Assembly (NCBI GenBank): GCA_052067355.1
Contig: JBQHQH010000001.1
Location: forward strand, 248,001 to 312,000
Direction: 5' to 3'
DNA length: 64,000 bases
Source: CABMKH01 sp040797625
GTDB taxonomy: Bacteria; Bacillota; Clostridia; Tissierellales; Tissierellaceae
The notes under the pieces were generated by a model, which did no database searches, was not told the origin of the DNA, and saw only the letters and a program-made list of their open reading frames with translations. Made by a program: the position numbers and the translations under genes. Shown here piece after piece: positions 16,700-26,316 of this stretch (the first letter of the stretch is position 1; every line of letters begins with the position of its first letter).

Positions 16700-19600
16700 T
16701 TACATTTGTCCTGCCATTCTCTTGTAAGATTCATATCTAATCTTCGCATTCTTTTCTGCCTCTTCGAATAGCTCATCTGCTATTTCTGGGAAGGACTTTC
16801 TCAAGGATGTATATCTTACTTCTGAGTTTATGAAGTCCATAAATGGCTTTGTTGGTTCTTTGGAATCCAACATAAATGGATTCTTTCCTTCTTCTGTCAA
16901 TCTTGGGTCGAATCTATATAGATGCCAGTATCCTGTTTCTACTGCTAGTTTTTCTTGTGCTATGGATTTTCCCATTCCTACTCTTATTCCATGATTTATA
17001 CATGGTGCATAGGCTATTACTATGGATGGTCCATCATAGGATTCTGCTTCTTTTAATGCTTTTATCAATTGATTCATATTTGCTCCCATGGCTACTTGAG
17101 CTACATATACATAGCCATATGTTGCCATCATCAGTCCTAGGTCTTTCTTTCTTATCTTTTTACCTGAAGCTGCGAATTTTGCTACTGCTGCTGTTGGAGT
17201 TGATTTTGAGGATTGACCTCCTGTGTTGGAGTATACTTCTGTATCCATTACTAGTACGTTTATGTCTTCTCCTGATGCTAGTACATGGTCTAGTCCTCCA
17301 TAGCCTATATCATATGCCCAACCGTCTCCTCCGAATACCCATACGGATTTTTTGATTAGATAGTCTTTTCTGTCGTAGATTTCTTTTAGGATCTCGTTTC
17401 CTCTTTCGTTGTCCACTTCTTTTTCTAATCTTGGTAATATCATTCCTGTTGCTTTTTTGGATTCTTTTGAATCTTTTATTCCGTCTATCCATTGTTTGAA
17501 GTATTCGTTTAGGTCTGTGTCTATGTTTAATCCAAGGAATTCTTCCATCAATAGTCTGATCTTTTCTCTTGTCTTTCTTATTCCTAATGCCATTCCGTAT
17601 CCATATTCTGCGTTGTCTTCAAATAGGGAGCTTGCCCATGCTGGTCCTTTACCTTCTTGGTTTTGACAGAAGGTTGTTGTTGGTGCTGATCCTCCCCAGA
17701 TTGATGAACAACCTGATGCGTTGGATATTAGCATTCTATCTCCATATAGTTGTGTGATTAGTTTTGCATATGGTGTTTCTCCACATCCTGCACATGCTCC
17801 TGAGAATTGTAGTAATGGTTCTTGGAACTGACTTCCTTTTACGCTGTATTCGTCCATTAGGTCTGTCTTTGCTTTTACTGTCATTGCGTATTCCCAGTTT
17901 TCGCTTTGTACTTCGTATTCTTCTGCGAATGGTTTCATTTCTAATGCTTTGTTCTTTGCTGGACATACGTCGGCACAGCTTCCACATCCTGTACAATCTA
18001 AGGCTGATATTTGGATTCTGTATTCTAGTCCTTCTAGCCCTTTTCCTACTGCTTTCTTTGTTTCGAAGCTTTCTGGTGCGTTTTTCTTTTCTTCTTCGTC
18101 TAGTAGGAATGGTCTTATTACTGCATGTGGGCATACGTAGGAACATTGGTTACATTGGATACAGTTTTCTTTTATCCAGTGTGGTACTTCTACTGCTATT
18201 CCTCTCTTTTCGTATGCTGCTGTTCCTTGTGGGAATTCTCCTGCTTCTCTTCCTGTGAAGGCACTTACTGGTAGTGAGTCTCCTTCTTGTCTGTTTATTG
18301 GTTGTAGTATCTTTTCTATGAATTCTGGTACTTCTCTTTGTTCTACTTCTTCGTCTTTTACGTCTTTCCATGTTTCTGGTATTTCTATTTTTTCTATTGC
18401 TTCTATTCCCTTGTCTACTGCTGCATAGTTCATGTTTACTATTTGATCACCTTTTTTACCATATGTTGCTTTTATGGATTTCTTTAGGTGAGATATTGCT
18501 TCTTCTAGTGGCAATACTTCTGCTAGTCTAAAGAATGCTGCTTGCATTACCATGTTTGTTCTTCCACCTAGTCCTACTTCTGCTGCTATCTTTGTTGCGT
18601 TTATTGTGTAGAAGTTGATGTTATGTTCTGCAATGTATCTCTTCATCTTTCCTGGTAGATGTTTTTCTAGTTCTTCTCTATTCCATAGTGTGTTTAGTAG
18701 GAATATTCCTCCATCTTTTAATCCTTTTAGTAGATCGTATTGATGTACGTAGGATTGTTTTGAGCAGGAGATGAAGTCTGCATCTGATATTAGGTATGTG
18801 GATTTTATTGGTTCGTGTCCAAATCTCAAGTGAGATACTGTTAGTCCACCTGACTTTTTACTGTCGTATGCAAAATATCCTTGTGCATACATGTCTGTGT
18901 CGTCTCCGATTATCTTTATGGCTTGTTTGTTTGCTCCTACTGTTCCGTCTGATCCTAATCCCCAGAATTTACATTTGATTGTTCCTTTTGGTTCTGTGTT
19001 TATTGTCTCTTTTATTTCTAGTGATGTGTATGTTACATCGTCGTTTATTCCTATGGTGAATCTATTCTTTGGTTCTTCTAATTTTAGGTTTTCGTATACT
19101 GCTAGGATTTGTGATGGTGTTGTGTCTTTTGAGCCTAGTCCGTATCTTCCTCCTACTATTAGTGGTTGTTCTTTTTCGTCATAGAATACATGAGTTACGT
19201 CTAGATGTAGTGGTTCTGCTATTGCTCCTTTTTCTTTTGTTCTGTCTAGTACTGCTATTTTCTTTACTGTCTTTGGCAATACTCTTAGGAAGTGTTCTTT
19301 GGAGAATGGTCTATATAGTCTTACTTTTATTAGACCTATCTTTTCTCCTTTTTCTACTAGATAGTCTACTGTTTCTTCTATGGTTTCTGTTACTGAACCC
19401 ATTGCTACTATTACTCTTTCTGCTTCTGGGTGTCCATGATAGTTAAATGGTTTGTAGTCTCTTCCTGTTATCTTGTTTATTTCTCCCATGTAGTTTTCTA
19501 CTATTCCTACTATTCTTTCGTAGAATGGATTTGATGCTTCTGTTGTTTGGAAGTATATGTCTGGGTTTTGTGCTGTTCCCTTTGTTATTGGTCTTTCTGG

Positions 19601-20230
19601 ATTTAGGGAGTATTTATTTCTAAATGCACTTATTGCATCATAGTCTACTAGTTTTGCAAATTCTTCGTAGTCCATTACTTCTATCTTTTGGATTTCATGA
19701 CTTGTCCTAAATCCATCGAAGAAGTGTAAGAATGGTACTCTTCCTTTTATTGCTGATAGATGAGCTACTCCTCCTAAGTCCATTACTTCTTGGACACTTC
19801 CTGAGGCTAACATGGCAAATCCTGTTTGTCTTGTTGCCATTACGTCTTGGTGGTCTCCAAATATGCTCAATGCATGAGTTGATAATGCTCTGGCACTTAC
19901 GTGGATTACTCCTGGTTGTAATTCTCCTGCCATCTTATACATGTTTGGTATCATAAGTAGAAGCCCTTGGGATGCTGTAAAGGTTGATGCTAGGGATCCT
20001 GATGTAAGGGTTCCGTGCATTGCTCCTGCTGCTCCTGCTTCTGATTGAAGTTCTGATACTAGTACTTCTTGTCCAAATATATTCTTTCTTCCATTGGCTG
20101 CCCATGCATCTACATGTTCTGCCATATCTGAGGATGGGGTTATTGGATATATTGATGCTACATCCGTAAACGCATAAGCTACGTGTGCTGCAGCTGTATT
20201 ACCATCCATTGTCTTCATTGTTCTTTTCAT
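16700..20230 (-). CDS. nifJ: Pyruvate:ferredoxin (flavodoxin) oxidoreductase, single chain
   Basis: Oxidative decarboxylation of pyruvate to acetyl-CoA, CO2 and reduced ferredoxin; the central energy enzyme of anaerobic fermenters. About 1176 residues with all domains of homodimeric PFOR fused. The N-terminal domains include YPITPSSDMAEHVDAW and GHEPIKSTYLI. The two-[4Fe-4S] ferredoxin domain has CIQCNQCSYVCP and CTGCGSCADVCP. The TPP domain has ACAGCGETPYAKL and GGDGWAYDIGYGGLDHVLA. The frame is open to 20269, but the ATG at 20228-20230 with GGAGG before it is the start. Its reduced ferredoxin can feed the HydABC hydrogenase at the other end of the window. Codon use is visibly biased, as expected for a highly expressed gene. 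Confidence 0.98.
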   Translation of the reverse strand: MKRTMKTMDGNTAAAHVAYAFTDVASIYPITPSSDMAEHVDAWAANGRKNIFGQEVLVSELQSEAGAAGAMHGTLTSGSLASTFTASQGLLLMIPNMYKMAGELQPGVIHVSARALSTHALSIFGDHQDVMATRQTGFAMLASGSVQEVMDLGGVAHLSAIKGRVPFLHFFDGFRTSHEIQKIEVMDYEEFAKLVDYDAISAFRNKYSLNPERPITKGTAQNPDIYFQTTEASNPFYERIVGIVENYMGEINKITGRDYKPFNYHGHPEAERVIVAMGSVTETIEETVDYLVEKGEKIGLIKVRLYRPFSKEHFLRVLPKTVKKIAVLDRTKEKGAIAEPLHLDVTHVFYDEKEQPLIVGGRYGLGSKDTTPSQILAVYENLKLEEPKNRFTIGINDDVTYTSLEIKETINTEPKGTIKCKFWGLGSDGTVGANKQAIKIIGDDTDMYAQGYFAYDSKKSGGLTVSHLRFGHEPIKSTYLISDADFISCSKQSYVHQYDLLKGLKDGGIFLLNTLWNREELEKHLPGKMKRYIAEHNINFYTINATKIAAEVGLGGRTNMVMQAAFFRLAEVLPLEEAISHLKKSIKATYGKKGDQIVNMNYAAVDKGIEAIEKIEIPETWKDVKDEEVEQREVPEFIEKILQPINRQEGDSLPVSAFTGREAGEFPQGTAAYEKRGIAVEVPHWIKENCIQCNQCSYVCPHAVIRPFLLDEEEKKNAPESFETKKAVGKGLEGLEYRIQISALDCTGCGSCADVCPAKNKALEMKPFAEEYEVQSENWEYAMTVKAKTDLMDEYSVKGSQFQEPLLQFSGACAGCGETPYAKLITQLYGDRMLISNASGCSSIWGGSAPTTTFCQNQEGKGPAWASSLFEDNAEYGYGMALGIRKTREKIRLLMEEFLGLNIDTDLNEYFKQWIDGIKDSKESKKATGMILPRLEKEVDNERGNEILKEIYDRKDYLIKKSVWVFGGDGWAYDIGYGGLDHVLASGEDINVLVMDTEVYSNTGGQSSKSTPTAAVAKFAASGKKIRKKDLGLMMATYGYVYVAQVAMGANMNQLIKALKEAESYDGPSIVIAYAPCINHGIRVGMGKSIAQEKLAVETGYWHLYRFDPRLTEEGKNPFMLDSKEPTKPFMDFINSEVRYTSLRKSFPEIADELFEEAEKNAKIRYESYKRMAGQM

Positions 20231-20268
20231 TTGTTTGCCTCCTATATTTGCAAAATAATTAAAAAACA

Positions 20269-20303
20269 AAATAATAGGTAGAGGCTTTTCTCCACCTATT
20301 ATT
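20269..20303 (-). terminator. Hairpin between megL and nifJ
   Basis: AATAATAGGT and ACCTATTATT arms with an inner GAGG/CTCC stem; the minus strand continues TTGTTTTTT. It terminates the metT-megL transcript. A possible nifJ promoter (TTGCAT, 17-18 bp, TATACT) lies upstream of it, so it could also sit in the nifJ leader. Confidence 0.7.
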
Positions 20304-20375
20304 TATAGTATATATCAAAGCCAAGCCTTTATGCAATTGCCTTATGATATTTTATAAGATTATTTTATGACCACA

Positions 20376-21575
20376 TTATACCAATTGGTCAAGAGCTTGT
20401 TTTAAGTCAGCAATTATGTCTTCTGGGTTTTCTAGACCTACTGATAGTCTTACTAATCCTTCAGATATTCCACTTGCTGCTCTCTCTTCTGGAGTATATG
20501 GTGAGTGAGTCATGGAAGCTGGATGTTGAATCAATGTTTCAGCATCTCCCAAGCTTACTGCCAATGTACAAAGCTCTACTGAGTTCATTAATTTTCTACC
20601 TGCTTCGATTCCACCTTTAATTTCAAATGCAATCATTGCTCCTGGTAAATGCATTTGTTTTTTAGCTAATTCATATTGTGGGAAGCTCTTTAATCCTGGA
20701 TATTTGATACTTTCTACTGCTGGATGTGCTTCTAAGAATTCAGCAACTTTTTGTGCATTTGCACAGTGTTTTTCCATACGTAAATCCAATGTCTTCATTC
20801 CTCTGTTAAGTAAGAAAGCATCAAATGGACTTAATACAGCACCAGTCATGTCCTTAACTCCTACTAATCTAACTTGGTCAACTAATTCTTTTCTTCCTGC
20901 TACAAATCCGGCAATAACATCTCCGTGACCGTTTAGATATTTAGTAGCTGAGTGAACAACTAAATCAGCACCTAAATCTAATGGTCTTTGTACATATGGA
21001 GTATTATAAGTATTATCTACAATTACGATACAATCTTCTTTTTCATGTGCAATTTTTGATACAGCTTCTATATCAGTAATATTCATATTTGGATTAGCTG
21101 GAGTTTCTAAGTAAACTACTTTTGTATTGTCTTTTATAGCTGCTCTTACTTCATCTAAGTTTGCAGTATCAACAAATGTTACTTCAACACCATATCTTGA
21201 AATACCATGATTTAAGAATGCAAATGTACAACCATATAATGTCTTAGCTGCAACTACATGATCTCCTGCACTAAGTGAAACCCATAGTGCAGATGTAATA
21301 GCACCAATTCCTGAAGCTGTTGACATAGCTGCCTCTGCATTTTCAAGATTTGCTAATTTATTTTCAAGTTGAGTATTAGTTGGATTTCCAAGTCTTGAAT
21401 AGATATATCCTTCTTCTTCAAGAGCAAATCTTCTTCCACCTTGTTCTGCTGAATCAAATATAAATGTTGAAGTTTGATATATTGGTGTACCTAATGCACC
21501 ATGCTCATTTTTTTCATATCCTGCATGTATTGTTCTTGTACTAAATCCCATTTTACTCATCTTTTCCTTATCCAT
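20376..21575 (-). CDS. megL: Methionine gamma-lyase
   Basis: PLP enzyme of the Cys/Met-metabolism family, degrading methionine to 2-oxobutyrate, methanethiol and ammonia. At 399 residues it matches known gamma-lyases. The PLP Lys is in HSATKYLNGHGDVIAG, and the motif TLYGCTFAFLNHG holds the Cys (Cys116 in the Pseudomonas enzyme) that marks true methionine gamma-lyases. The frame is open to 21638, but the ATG at 21573-21575 follows AAGGAGG and gives the family length. It follows the NhaC/MetT-type carrier by 40 bp, so methionine import and breakdown look linked. Product 2-oxobutyrate could be a substrate of PFOR-type enzymes. Confidence 0.9.
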   Translation of the reverse strand: MDKEKMSKMGFSTRTIHAGYEKNEHGALGTPIYQTSTFIFDSAEQGGRRFALEEEGYIYSRLGNPTNTQLENKLANLENAEAAMSTASGIGAITSALWVSLSAGDHVVAAKTLYGCTFAFLNHGISRYGVEVTFVDTANLDEVRAAIKDNTKVVYLETPANPNMNITDIEAVSKIAHEKEDCIVIVDNTYNTPYVQRPLDLGADLVVHSATKYLNGHGDVIAGFVAGRKELVDQVRLVGVKDMTGAVLSPFDAFLLNRGMKTLDLRMEKHCANAQKVAEFLEAHPAVESIKYPGLKSFPQYELAKKQMHLPGAMIAFEIKGGIEAGRKLMNSVELCTLAVSLGDAETLIQHPASMTHSPYTPEERAASGISEGLVRLSVGLENPEDIIADLKQALDQLV

Positions 21576-21615
21576 TATAAATTCCTCCTTATATTTTATC
21601 AAATTATATATTAAC

Positions 21616-22992
21616 TTATTTATTAGTAGATGTTGCATTCATAGGTCTATCATTTTTGAAATCCCAAGGATTTTTCTTAATAGCTCCATCAGCAAATGGA
21701 ATAAATATAGACGCTATGGCAAGTACTGCTAATAATTGTTGATACCAAAGTAGTGGTATGATTTGGAATGGACTCACTGTACCATTAGTAAAGCTAGCTG
21801 CTATTAATAGCTGAGCTCCATAAGGTATCATACCTTGCATTATACATGAGAATGAATCCAATAAAGATGCTGATCTTCTAGGGTCAACTTCATATTTCGT
21901 GGACAATTCTTTTGCAATCGGTCCATCAATTATGATTGCTACTGTATTGTTAGCTGTAGCAGCATCTGTCAACGCTACTAAAGCTGCAATTCCAACCTCT
22001 GCTGACTTTTTCCCTTTGATCATGCTTTGAACTTTATCTAAAACCCACTGTAATCCACCTTCTTTTGTAACCATATGAGCTAATCCACCAGTCAACATGG
22101 ATAATAAGAAGATATCAAACATTCCAGCAAAACCATTATAGATTTCTTGAGTGAATCCCAAGATTGAAAATTCTCCATGTACTATTCCAATTATACCTGA
22201 AAATATAATACCACCAGTTAAAACTACAAATACATTGACTCCTCCTAAAGCTGCTACCAAGACAAATATATATGGTAGTATCTTAACTATATTGAAACTA
22301 TATTCAGCTGCTTCAGGAACACCTACTGGCTTACCAAATATGAATAATAAAATTATAGTAATTATAGCTGCTGGTAAAGCCAATAAAATATTCAATCTAA
22401 ACTTATCTCTCATTTCAACACCTTGAGTTCTTGTAGCCGCAATAGTGGTGTCTGAAATTACAGATAAATTGTCTCCAAACATAGATCCACCAACTAGAGC
22501 TGCTATTACAAGTGGCATACTAAGTCCTGTACTTTCAGCTAAACCTACTGCAATTGGTCCAATAGCTGCTATAGTACCTACAGATGTTCCTATAGATATA
22601 GATATAAAACATGCTATAATGAAAATTCCAATAGTAATATATTGAGCTGGTATCAAGGTAAGTCCTAAGTTTACTGCAGATTCAACTCCCCCCATAGCAC
22701 TTGATACATTTGAAAATGCTCCAGCTAAAATATAGATAACACACATGATTATAATGTTCTCTTCTCCACAGCCTGCAATAAAATCATTGAACTTTTCGTC
22801 TATGGAGCCCTTGAACATTATAAAAGCAAAAATAATACCAATGATTACTGCTATAGGTGCTGGCAATTGATAAAATGCCATGTCATAGCCCTTGAATTGT
22901 AAAATGATACCTGTAAGTAAATAAACTGCCACAAATACTAGGAATGGAATAAGTGCTTTACCATTCGCCTTTACCTTCTTTAAATCTTCCAT
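21616..22992 (-). CDS. NhaC-family antiporter, probable methionine transporter
   Basis: A 458-residue polytopic membrane protein of the NhaC Na+/H+ antiporter family, with about 11 segments and conserved patches SISIGTSVGTIAAIGPIAVG, GGSMFGDNLSVISDTTIAA and TDAATANNTVAIII. Members of this family next to methionine genes are called MetT and are thought to import methionine. The position between a sigma-54 activator and methionine gamma-lyase supports that role here. It could instead be a general Na+/H+ or malate-type antiporter. The start ATG has AAGGAGG. Confidence 0.85.
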   Translation of the reverse strand: MEDLKKVKANGKALIPFLVFVAVYLLTGIILQFKGYDMAFYQLPAPIAVIIGIIFAFIMFKGSIDEKFNDFIAGCGEENIIIMCVIYILAGAFSNVSSAMGGVESAVNLGLTLIPAQYITIGIFIIACFISISIGTSVGTIAAIGPIAVGLAESTGLSMPLVIAALVGGSMFGDNLSVISDTTIAATRTQGVEMRDKFRLNILLALPAAIITIILLFIFGKPVGVPEAAEYSFNIVKILPYIFVLVAALGGVNVFVVLTGGIIFSGIIGIVHGEFSILGFTQEIYNGFAGMFDIFLLSMLTGGLAHMVTKEGGLQWVLDKVQSMIKGKKSAEVGIAALVALTDAATANNTVAIIIDGPIAKELSTKYEVDPRRSASLLDSFSCIMQGMIPYGAQLLIAASFTNGTVSPFQIIPLLWYQQLLAVLAIASIFIPFADGAIKKNPWDFKNDRPMNATSTNK

Positions 22993-23019
22993 ACATACGC
23001 CTCCTTTTTTATAATTAAA

Positions 23020-23038
23020 CTTTCACATTTGGTGAAAG
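23020..23038. promoter_or_regulatory. Inverted repeat before the NhaC/MetT gene
   Basis: CTTTCAC and GTGAAAG arms separated by five bases, in the 57-bp gap between the sigma-54 activator and the transporter. There is no T run, so an operator is more likely than a terminator. Confidence 0.5.
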
Positions 23039-23049
23039 GATAATTTTAA

Positions 23050-24603
23050 CTAATCATTTAATTCTTCTTTCCTTATATCATACTTTTTCATCCTATTTAA
23101 TAATAGGGTATGAGTCACATCTAGGCTTCTTGCAGCCTCTCTTATACTGTCATGATTCTTTAAACTCTCAACAATTATCTTTTTTTCAAAGTTCGCAACA
23201 CTATCCTTTAATGAATCAGTTACAATACTTTCACTATCATCAATTACACTGCTAAACATGATATCCTTTTCCAAAATTTCTTTAGTAGTAGACAAGGCCA
23301 CAGCCCTCTCTAATACATTTTGTAACTCCCTTACATTTCCTGGCCAGTTGTACTCCATTAACTTTTTCATACTCTCTTGGCGAATACCAATTATATTCTT
23401 GTCATATCGTCTAGAATGAATTTTTATAAAATGCTCCACCAATACAGGTAAATCTTCTTTTCTCTCACGTAAAGGAGGTATCTTCACATTAAATATATTT
23501 ATTCTATATAATAGATCAAGTCTAAACTTCTTACTATTTACCATCTGTTCAAGATTTTTATGAGTAGCAGACAATAATCTAAAATCAATGGGTACCTCTG
23601 TATGTCCACCAATCTTTCTGATCTTCTTTTCCTGCAAAACCCTTAAAAGTTTAGCTTGAAGATGAGGGGACATTTCACCTATTTCATCTAAAAACACAGT
23701 TCCACCATCAGCAATCTCTAGTAGACCAGCTTTTCCGCCTTTTTTTCCTCCAGTAAAAGAGCCGTGTTCGTACCCAAATAATTCACTCTCCAATAACTGC
23801 TCAGGCATAGCAGCACAATTTATTGGAATAAAAGGTCTATGTTTTCTATCACTTATATTATGTATAGCTCTGGCAAATAGCTCCTTGCCTGTTCCACTTT
23901 CTCCAGTAATAAGTACAGGAGAATCAGATACAGAAAATAGCTTGGCCTCTTCTACAGTATCCTTCATCCTATTGCTTTCACAGATTATATCTTCAAATGT
24001 AATAGGATTATCATATCGGTTTATCACACCATCTAACTTACTTATATCATCAAAGGCCAATATATATCCACTGAAAATATTTTCCTCACTCAAAAGCGGA
24101 TTTATATTCAACAGATAGAACTGATTACCTATCTCAATATTTTCATTTATAAGAGGTCTTATAGTGTCGTGTTCTTGTAAAAATTTACTTACTTTCTCAC
24201 TTTTAATATACTCTCCTACTAATTTACCAGTTATCTCATTAGTAGTAGATTTAAATATTCTTTCAGCAGCATATTTATTTACATACTTGATTCTGCTGCG
24301 TCTATCTAAAACAGTAACACCTTGTGGAATGATATCCAAGACTTTCTTCATCTCTATATCCCTTTCCTCAAAGGCTATTAAATCTACTTCTTCAATCTCC
24401 TGAAAGCCATCTATCGTCTCAAATTCTTCCTTTATCTGTTTCCAGATTTTTGGATCTACATGATGTAACTTTATATATACAATATAGGAGTATACCTCCA
24501 TCCAAATTATACCTACATCATATTTATAAAAGATGGATAAGATATCATATGTAAAATGAGGTCTATCTACTTTTGCTATAATCTTAATTCTTTTTACACC
24601 CAT
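23050..24603 (-). CDS. TyrR-like sigma-54-dependent transcriptional activator
   Basis: A 517-residue enhancer-binding protein. An N-terminal ACT-like domain (about 1-75, starting RIKIIAKVDRPHFTYDIL) is followed by a PAS domain (about 85-190), an AAA+ domain (about 210-440; Walker A GESGTGKE, Walker B GGTVFLDEIGEM) and a C-terminal Fis/TyrR-type helix-turn-helix ending LLLNRMKKYDI. The sigma-54 contact loop reads GSFTGG rather than GAFTGA, a divergence that may weaken or alter contact with sigma-54. The ACT domain suggests that it senses an amino acid, and the downstream genes suggest methionine or another amino acid. A -24/-12 promoter lies directly upstream. Confidence 0.9.
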   Translation of the reverse strand: MGVKRIKIIAKVDRPHFTYDILSIFYKYDVGIIWMEVYSYIVYIKLHHVDPKIWKQIKEEFETIDGFQEIEEVDLIAFEERDIEMKKVLDIIPQGVTVLDRRSRIKYVNKYAAERIFKSTTNEITGKLVGEYIKSEKVSKFLQEHDTIRPLINENIEIGNQFYLLNINPLLSEENIFSGYILAFDDISKLDGVINRYDNPITFEDIICESNRMKDTVEEAKLFSVSDSPVLITGESGTGKELFARAIHNISDRKHRPFIPINCAAMPEQLLESELFGYEHGSFTGGKKGGKAGLLEIADGGTVFLDEIGEMSPHLQAKLLRVLQEKKIRKIGGHTEVPIDFRLLSATHKNLEQMVNSKKFRLDLLYRINIFNVKIPPLRERKEDLPVLVEHFIKIHSRRYDKNIIGIRQESMKKLMEYNWPGNVRELQNVLERAVALSTTKEILEKDIMFSSVIDDSESIVTDSLKDSVANFEKKIIVESLKNHDSIREAARSLDVTHTLLLNRMKKYDIRKEELND

Positions 24604-24634
24604 CTATACAATCCCTTTCCTAAATAATGATTTA

Positions 24635-24652
24635 TTGCAATATCCATGCCAA
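24635..24652 (-). promoter_or_regulatory. Sigma-54 (-24/-12) promoter
   Basis: The minus strand reads TTGGCATGGATATTGCAA: GG and GC are separated by exactly 10 bases, matching TGGCAC-N5-TTGCA except one base. It would start transcription about 20 bp before the activator gene, giving an autoregulated activator-metT-megL operon. Confidence 0.8.
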
Positions 24653-24816
24653 TTTAAAAAACTGGTATAACTCCCTATTTTACTGGATTGAAATTATTCT
24701 ATATTTTTATTTTGGAATGATATCAAACCGCAGTTTTAGAAAAGTAGCGCTTTCCCAGTCTTTCAAGGTGGTTTATATTTGTACCATTGGTTTGGTTTCG
24801 TTCCATTTGTCTTGTT

Positions 24817-24851
24817 TTTAAACCACAAAATAATAAATTTTGTGGTTTAAA
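24817..24851. repeat. 15-bp perfect inverted repeat, UAS or terminator
   Basis: Arms 24817-24831 and 24837-24851 (core AAACCACAAAAT / ATTTTGTGGTTT) with a five-base loop. It lies 165 bp upstream of the sigma-54 promoter and 76 bp after the ABC ATPase gene. No U tract follows on either strand. It could be the activator's upstream binding site or an untypical terminator. The rest of 24604-24927 holds nothing else I can support. Confidence 0.55.
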
Positions 24852-24927
24852 CTCAATAATATCTATCTAGGTTGATTATAACATATAATAAAATACTGCA
24901 CAATAAAAATATATTAACACTCTAGAA

Positions 24928-25656
24928 TCAATACTCTAGAACTTTTGATAAAAACTCCCGAGTTCTGATATTTTGGGGATTTTCAAATAAATCTATGGCA
25001 TTATTTTCCTCTACAACTTCCCCATCTGCCATAAATATGACTCTATCTGCCACCTGCTTTGCAAAAGCCATCTCATGAGTTACTACTATCATAGTCATAC
25101 CTGTCTTTGCCAACTCTTTCATTACATTTAATACCTCTCCAACCATTTCTGGATCAAGAGCTGAGGTAACTTCATCAAAGAGCATTATCTCTGGATCCAT
25201 AGCCAATGACCTAGCAATAGCTATTCTCTGTTTTTGTCCACCTGATAGAGAATTAGGATATACATCCTTTTTATCTAATAGATCCATAGTTTTTAAAAGC
25301 TCTATTGCCTTATATTCTGCCTCTTTTTCTGTTAATTTGCCTGTCAATATTGGAGCCAGAGTTATATTCTCCATTACAGTCTTATGAGGAAATAAGTGAA
25401 AATGTTGAAACACCATTCCTATTTTTTGTCTTATCTTATCTATTTCCTTTCCTGATTTAGCTATATTCTTATCATTGATATATATCTCTCCAGACGTGGG
25501 TTCCTCCAGATAGTCTATACATCTTATAAGAGTACTCTTTCCCGACCCAGATGGTCCTATAAGCCCTATAACCTCTCCATCCTCTATTTCTAAATTTATA
25601 TCCTTTAATACATGTTTATCTCCAAAGAACTTATTTAGATTTTCAATCTTAATCAT
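24928..25656 (-). CDS. Polar amino-acid ABC transporter ATP-binding protein
   Basis: A 242-residue GlnQ-like ATPase that powers uptake of an amino acid. Walker A GPSGSGKST, Q-loop GMVFQHFHLFPH, signature LSGGQKQRIAIARSLAMDP and Walker B IMLFDEVTSALD are all in order. The H-loop is in VVTHEMAFA. Its start overlaps the permease stop by 8 bp. It is the last gene of the T-box-controlled transporter operon. Confidence 0.95.
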   Translation of the reverse strand: MIKIENLNKFFGDKHVLKDINLEIEDGEVIGLIGPSGSGKSTLIRCIDYLEEPTSGEIYINDKNIAKSGKEIDKIRQKIGMVFQHFHLFPHKTVMENITLAPILTGKLTEKEAEYKAIELLKTMDLLDKKDVYPNSLSGGQKQRIAIARSLAMDPEIMLFDEVTSALDPEMVGEVLNVMKELAKTGMTMIVVTHEMAFAKQVADRVIFMADGEVVEENNAIDLFENPQNIRTREFLSKVLEY

Positions 25657-26302
25657 GTCTTAACCTCCTCTCCAATAATCCAATTAACTGTGATAGGGTA
25701 AATGTGAATATAAAGTATATTACAGCCACTATTATCAATGGATTAAATGGTTGAAAACTACCACCTTGAACTATCTTAGATGCATACATAAGATCTGCCA
25801 CTCCAATAGTAGAAGCTACAGCCGTCTCCTTTATCAGTGTTACAAACTCATTTCCTAAAGCTGGCAATATATTTTTAATAGCTTGAGGTAATATTATATG
25901 CCTCATAGTTTGGCTACTGGACAATCCTAGGCTTCTGCTGGCTTCTGTCTGTCCCTTATCTATAGATTGGATACCAGAACGAATTATCTCTGCTACATAT
26001 GCAGCACTATTTAGAGAAACAGCTATTAACGCAGCTAAAAAGCCATCCATATTTACCCCCATGAGAACATAACTACCAAAGTATACCAGTGCAATCTGTA
26101 CCATCATAGGTGTTCCACGAACTATCTCAATATATACAGTAGAAATAAATCGAAGAAATCCTATTTTAGATAATTTAAATAAACTTATTAGTGCTCCTAA
26201 TGTGGTCCCTATGGCTAAGGATAAAAAAGATAAAAGCAATGTTATCTTTATACCCGTTATATAATAATACCTATATTTTACAAATAATTCTATAATCTTC
26301 AA
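25649..26302 (-). CDS. Polar amino-acid ABC transporter permease
   Basis: A 217-residue HisMQ-family permease with about five membrane segments. The EAA loop that contacts the ATPase is visible (EASRSLGLSSSQTMRHIILPQAIKN, read in parts). Only one permease gene is present, so it probably acts as a homodimer. It follows the nearer binding-protein gene by 14 bp. Confidence 0.94.
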   Translation of the reverse strand: MKIIELFVKYRYYYITGIKITLLLSFLSLAIGTTLGALISLFKLSKIGFLRFISTVYIEIVRGTPMMVQIALVYFGSYVLMGVNMDGFLAALIAVSLNSAAYVAEIIRSGIQSIDKGQTEASRSLGLSSSQTMRHIILPQAIKNILPALGNEFVTLIKETAVASTIGVADLMYASKIVQGGSFQPFNPLIIVAVIYFIFTFTLSQLIGLLERRLRHD

Positions 26303-26316
26303 GTCTACTCCCCCTA

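Noticed and set aside
16876..19956. Many long Leu- and Arg-rich frames on both strands within the PFOR gene
   Set aside because: They are shadows caused by the strong codon bias of nifJ; their composition is not protein-like.
24817..24851. Considered as a standard terminator of the ABC transporter operon
   Set aside because: The stem is perfect but no U tract follows on either strand, so I list it as an inverted repeat of undecided role.
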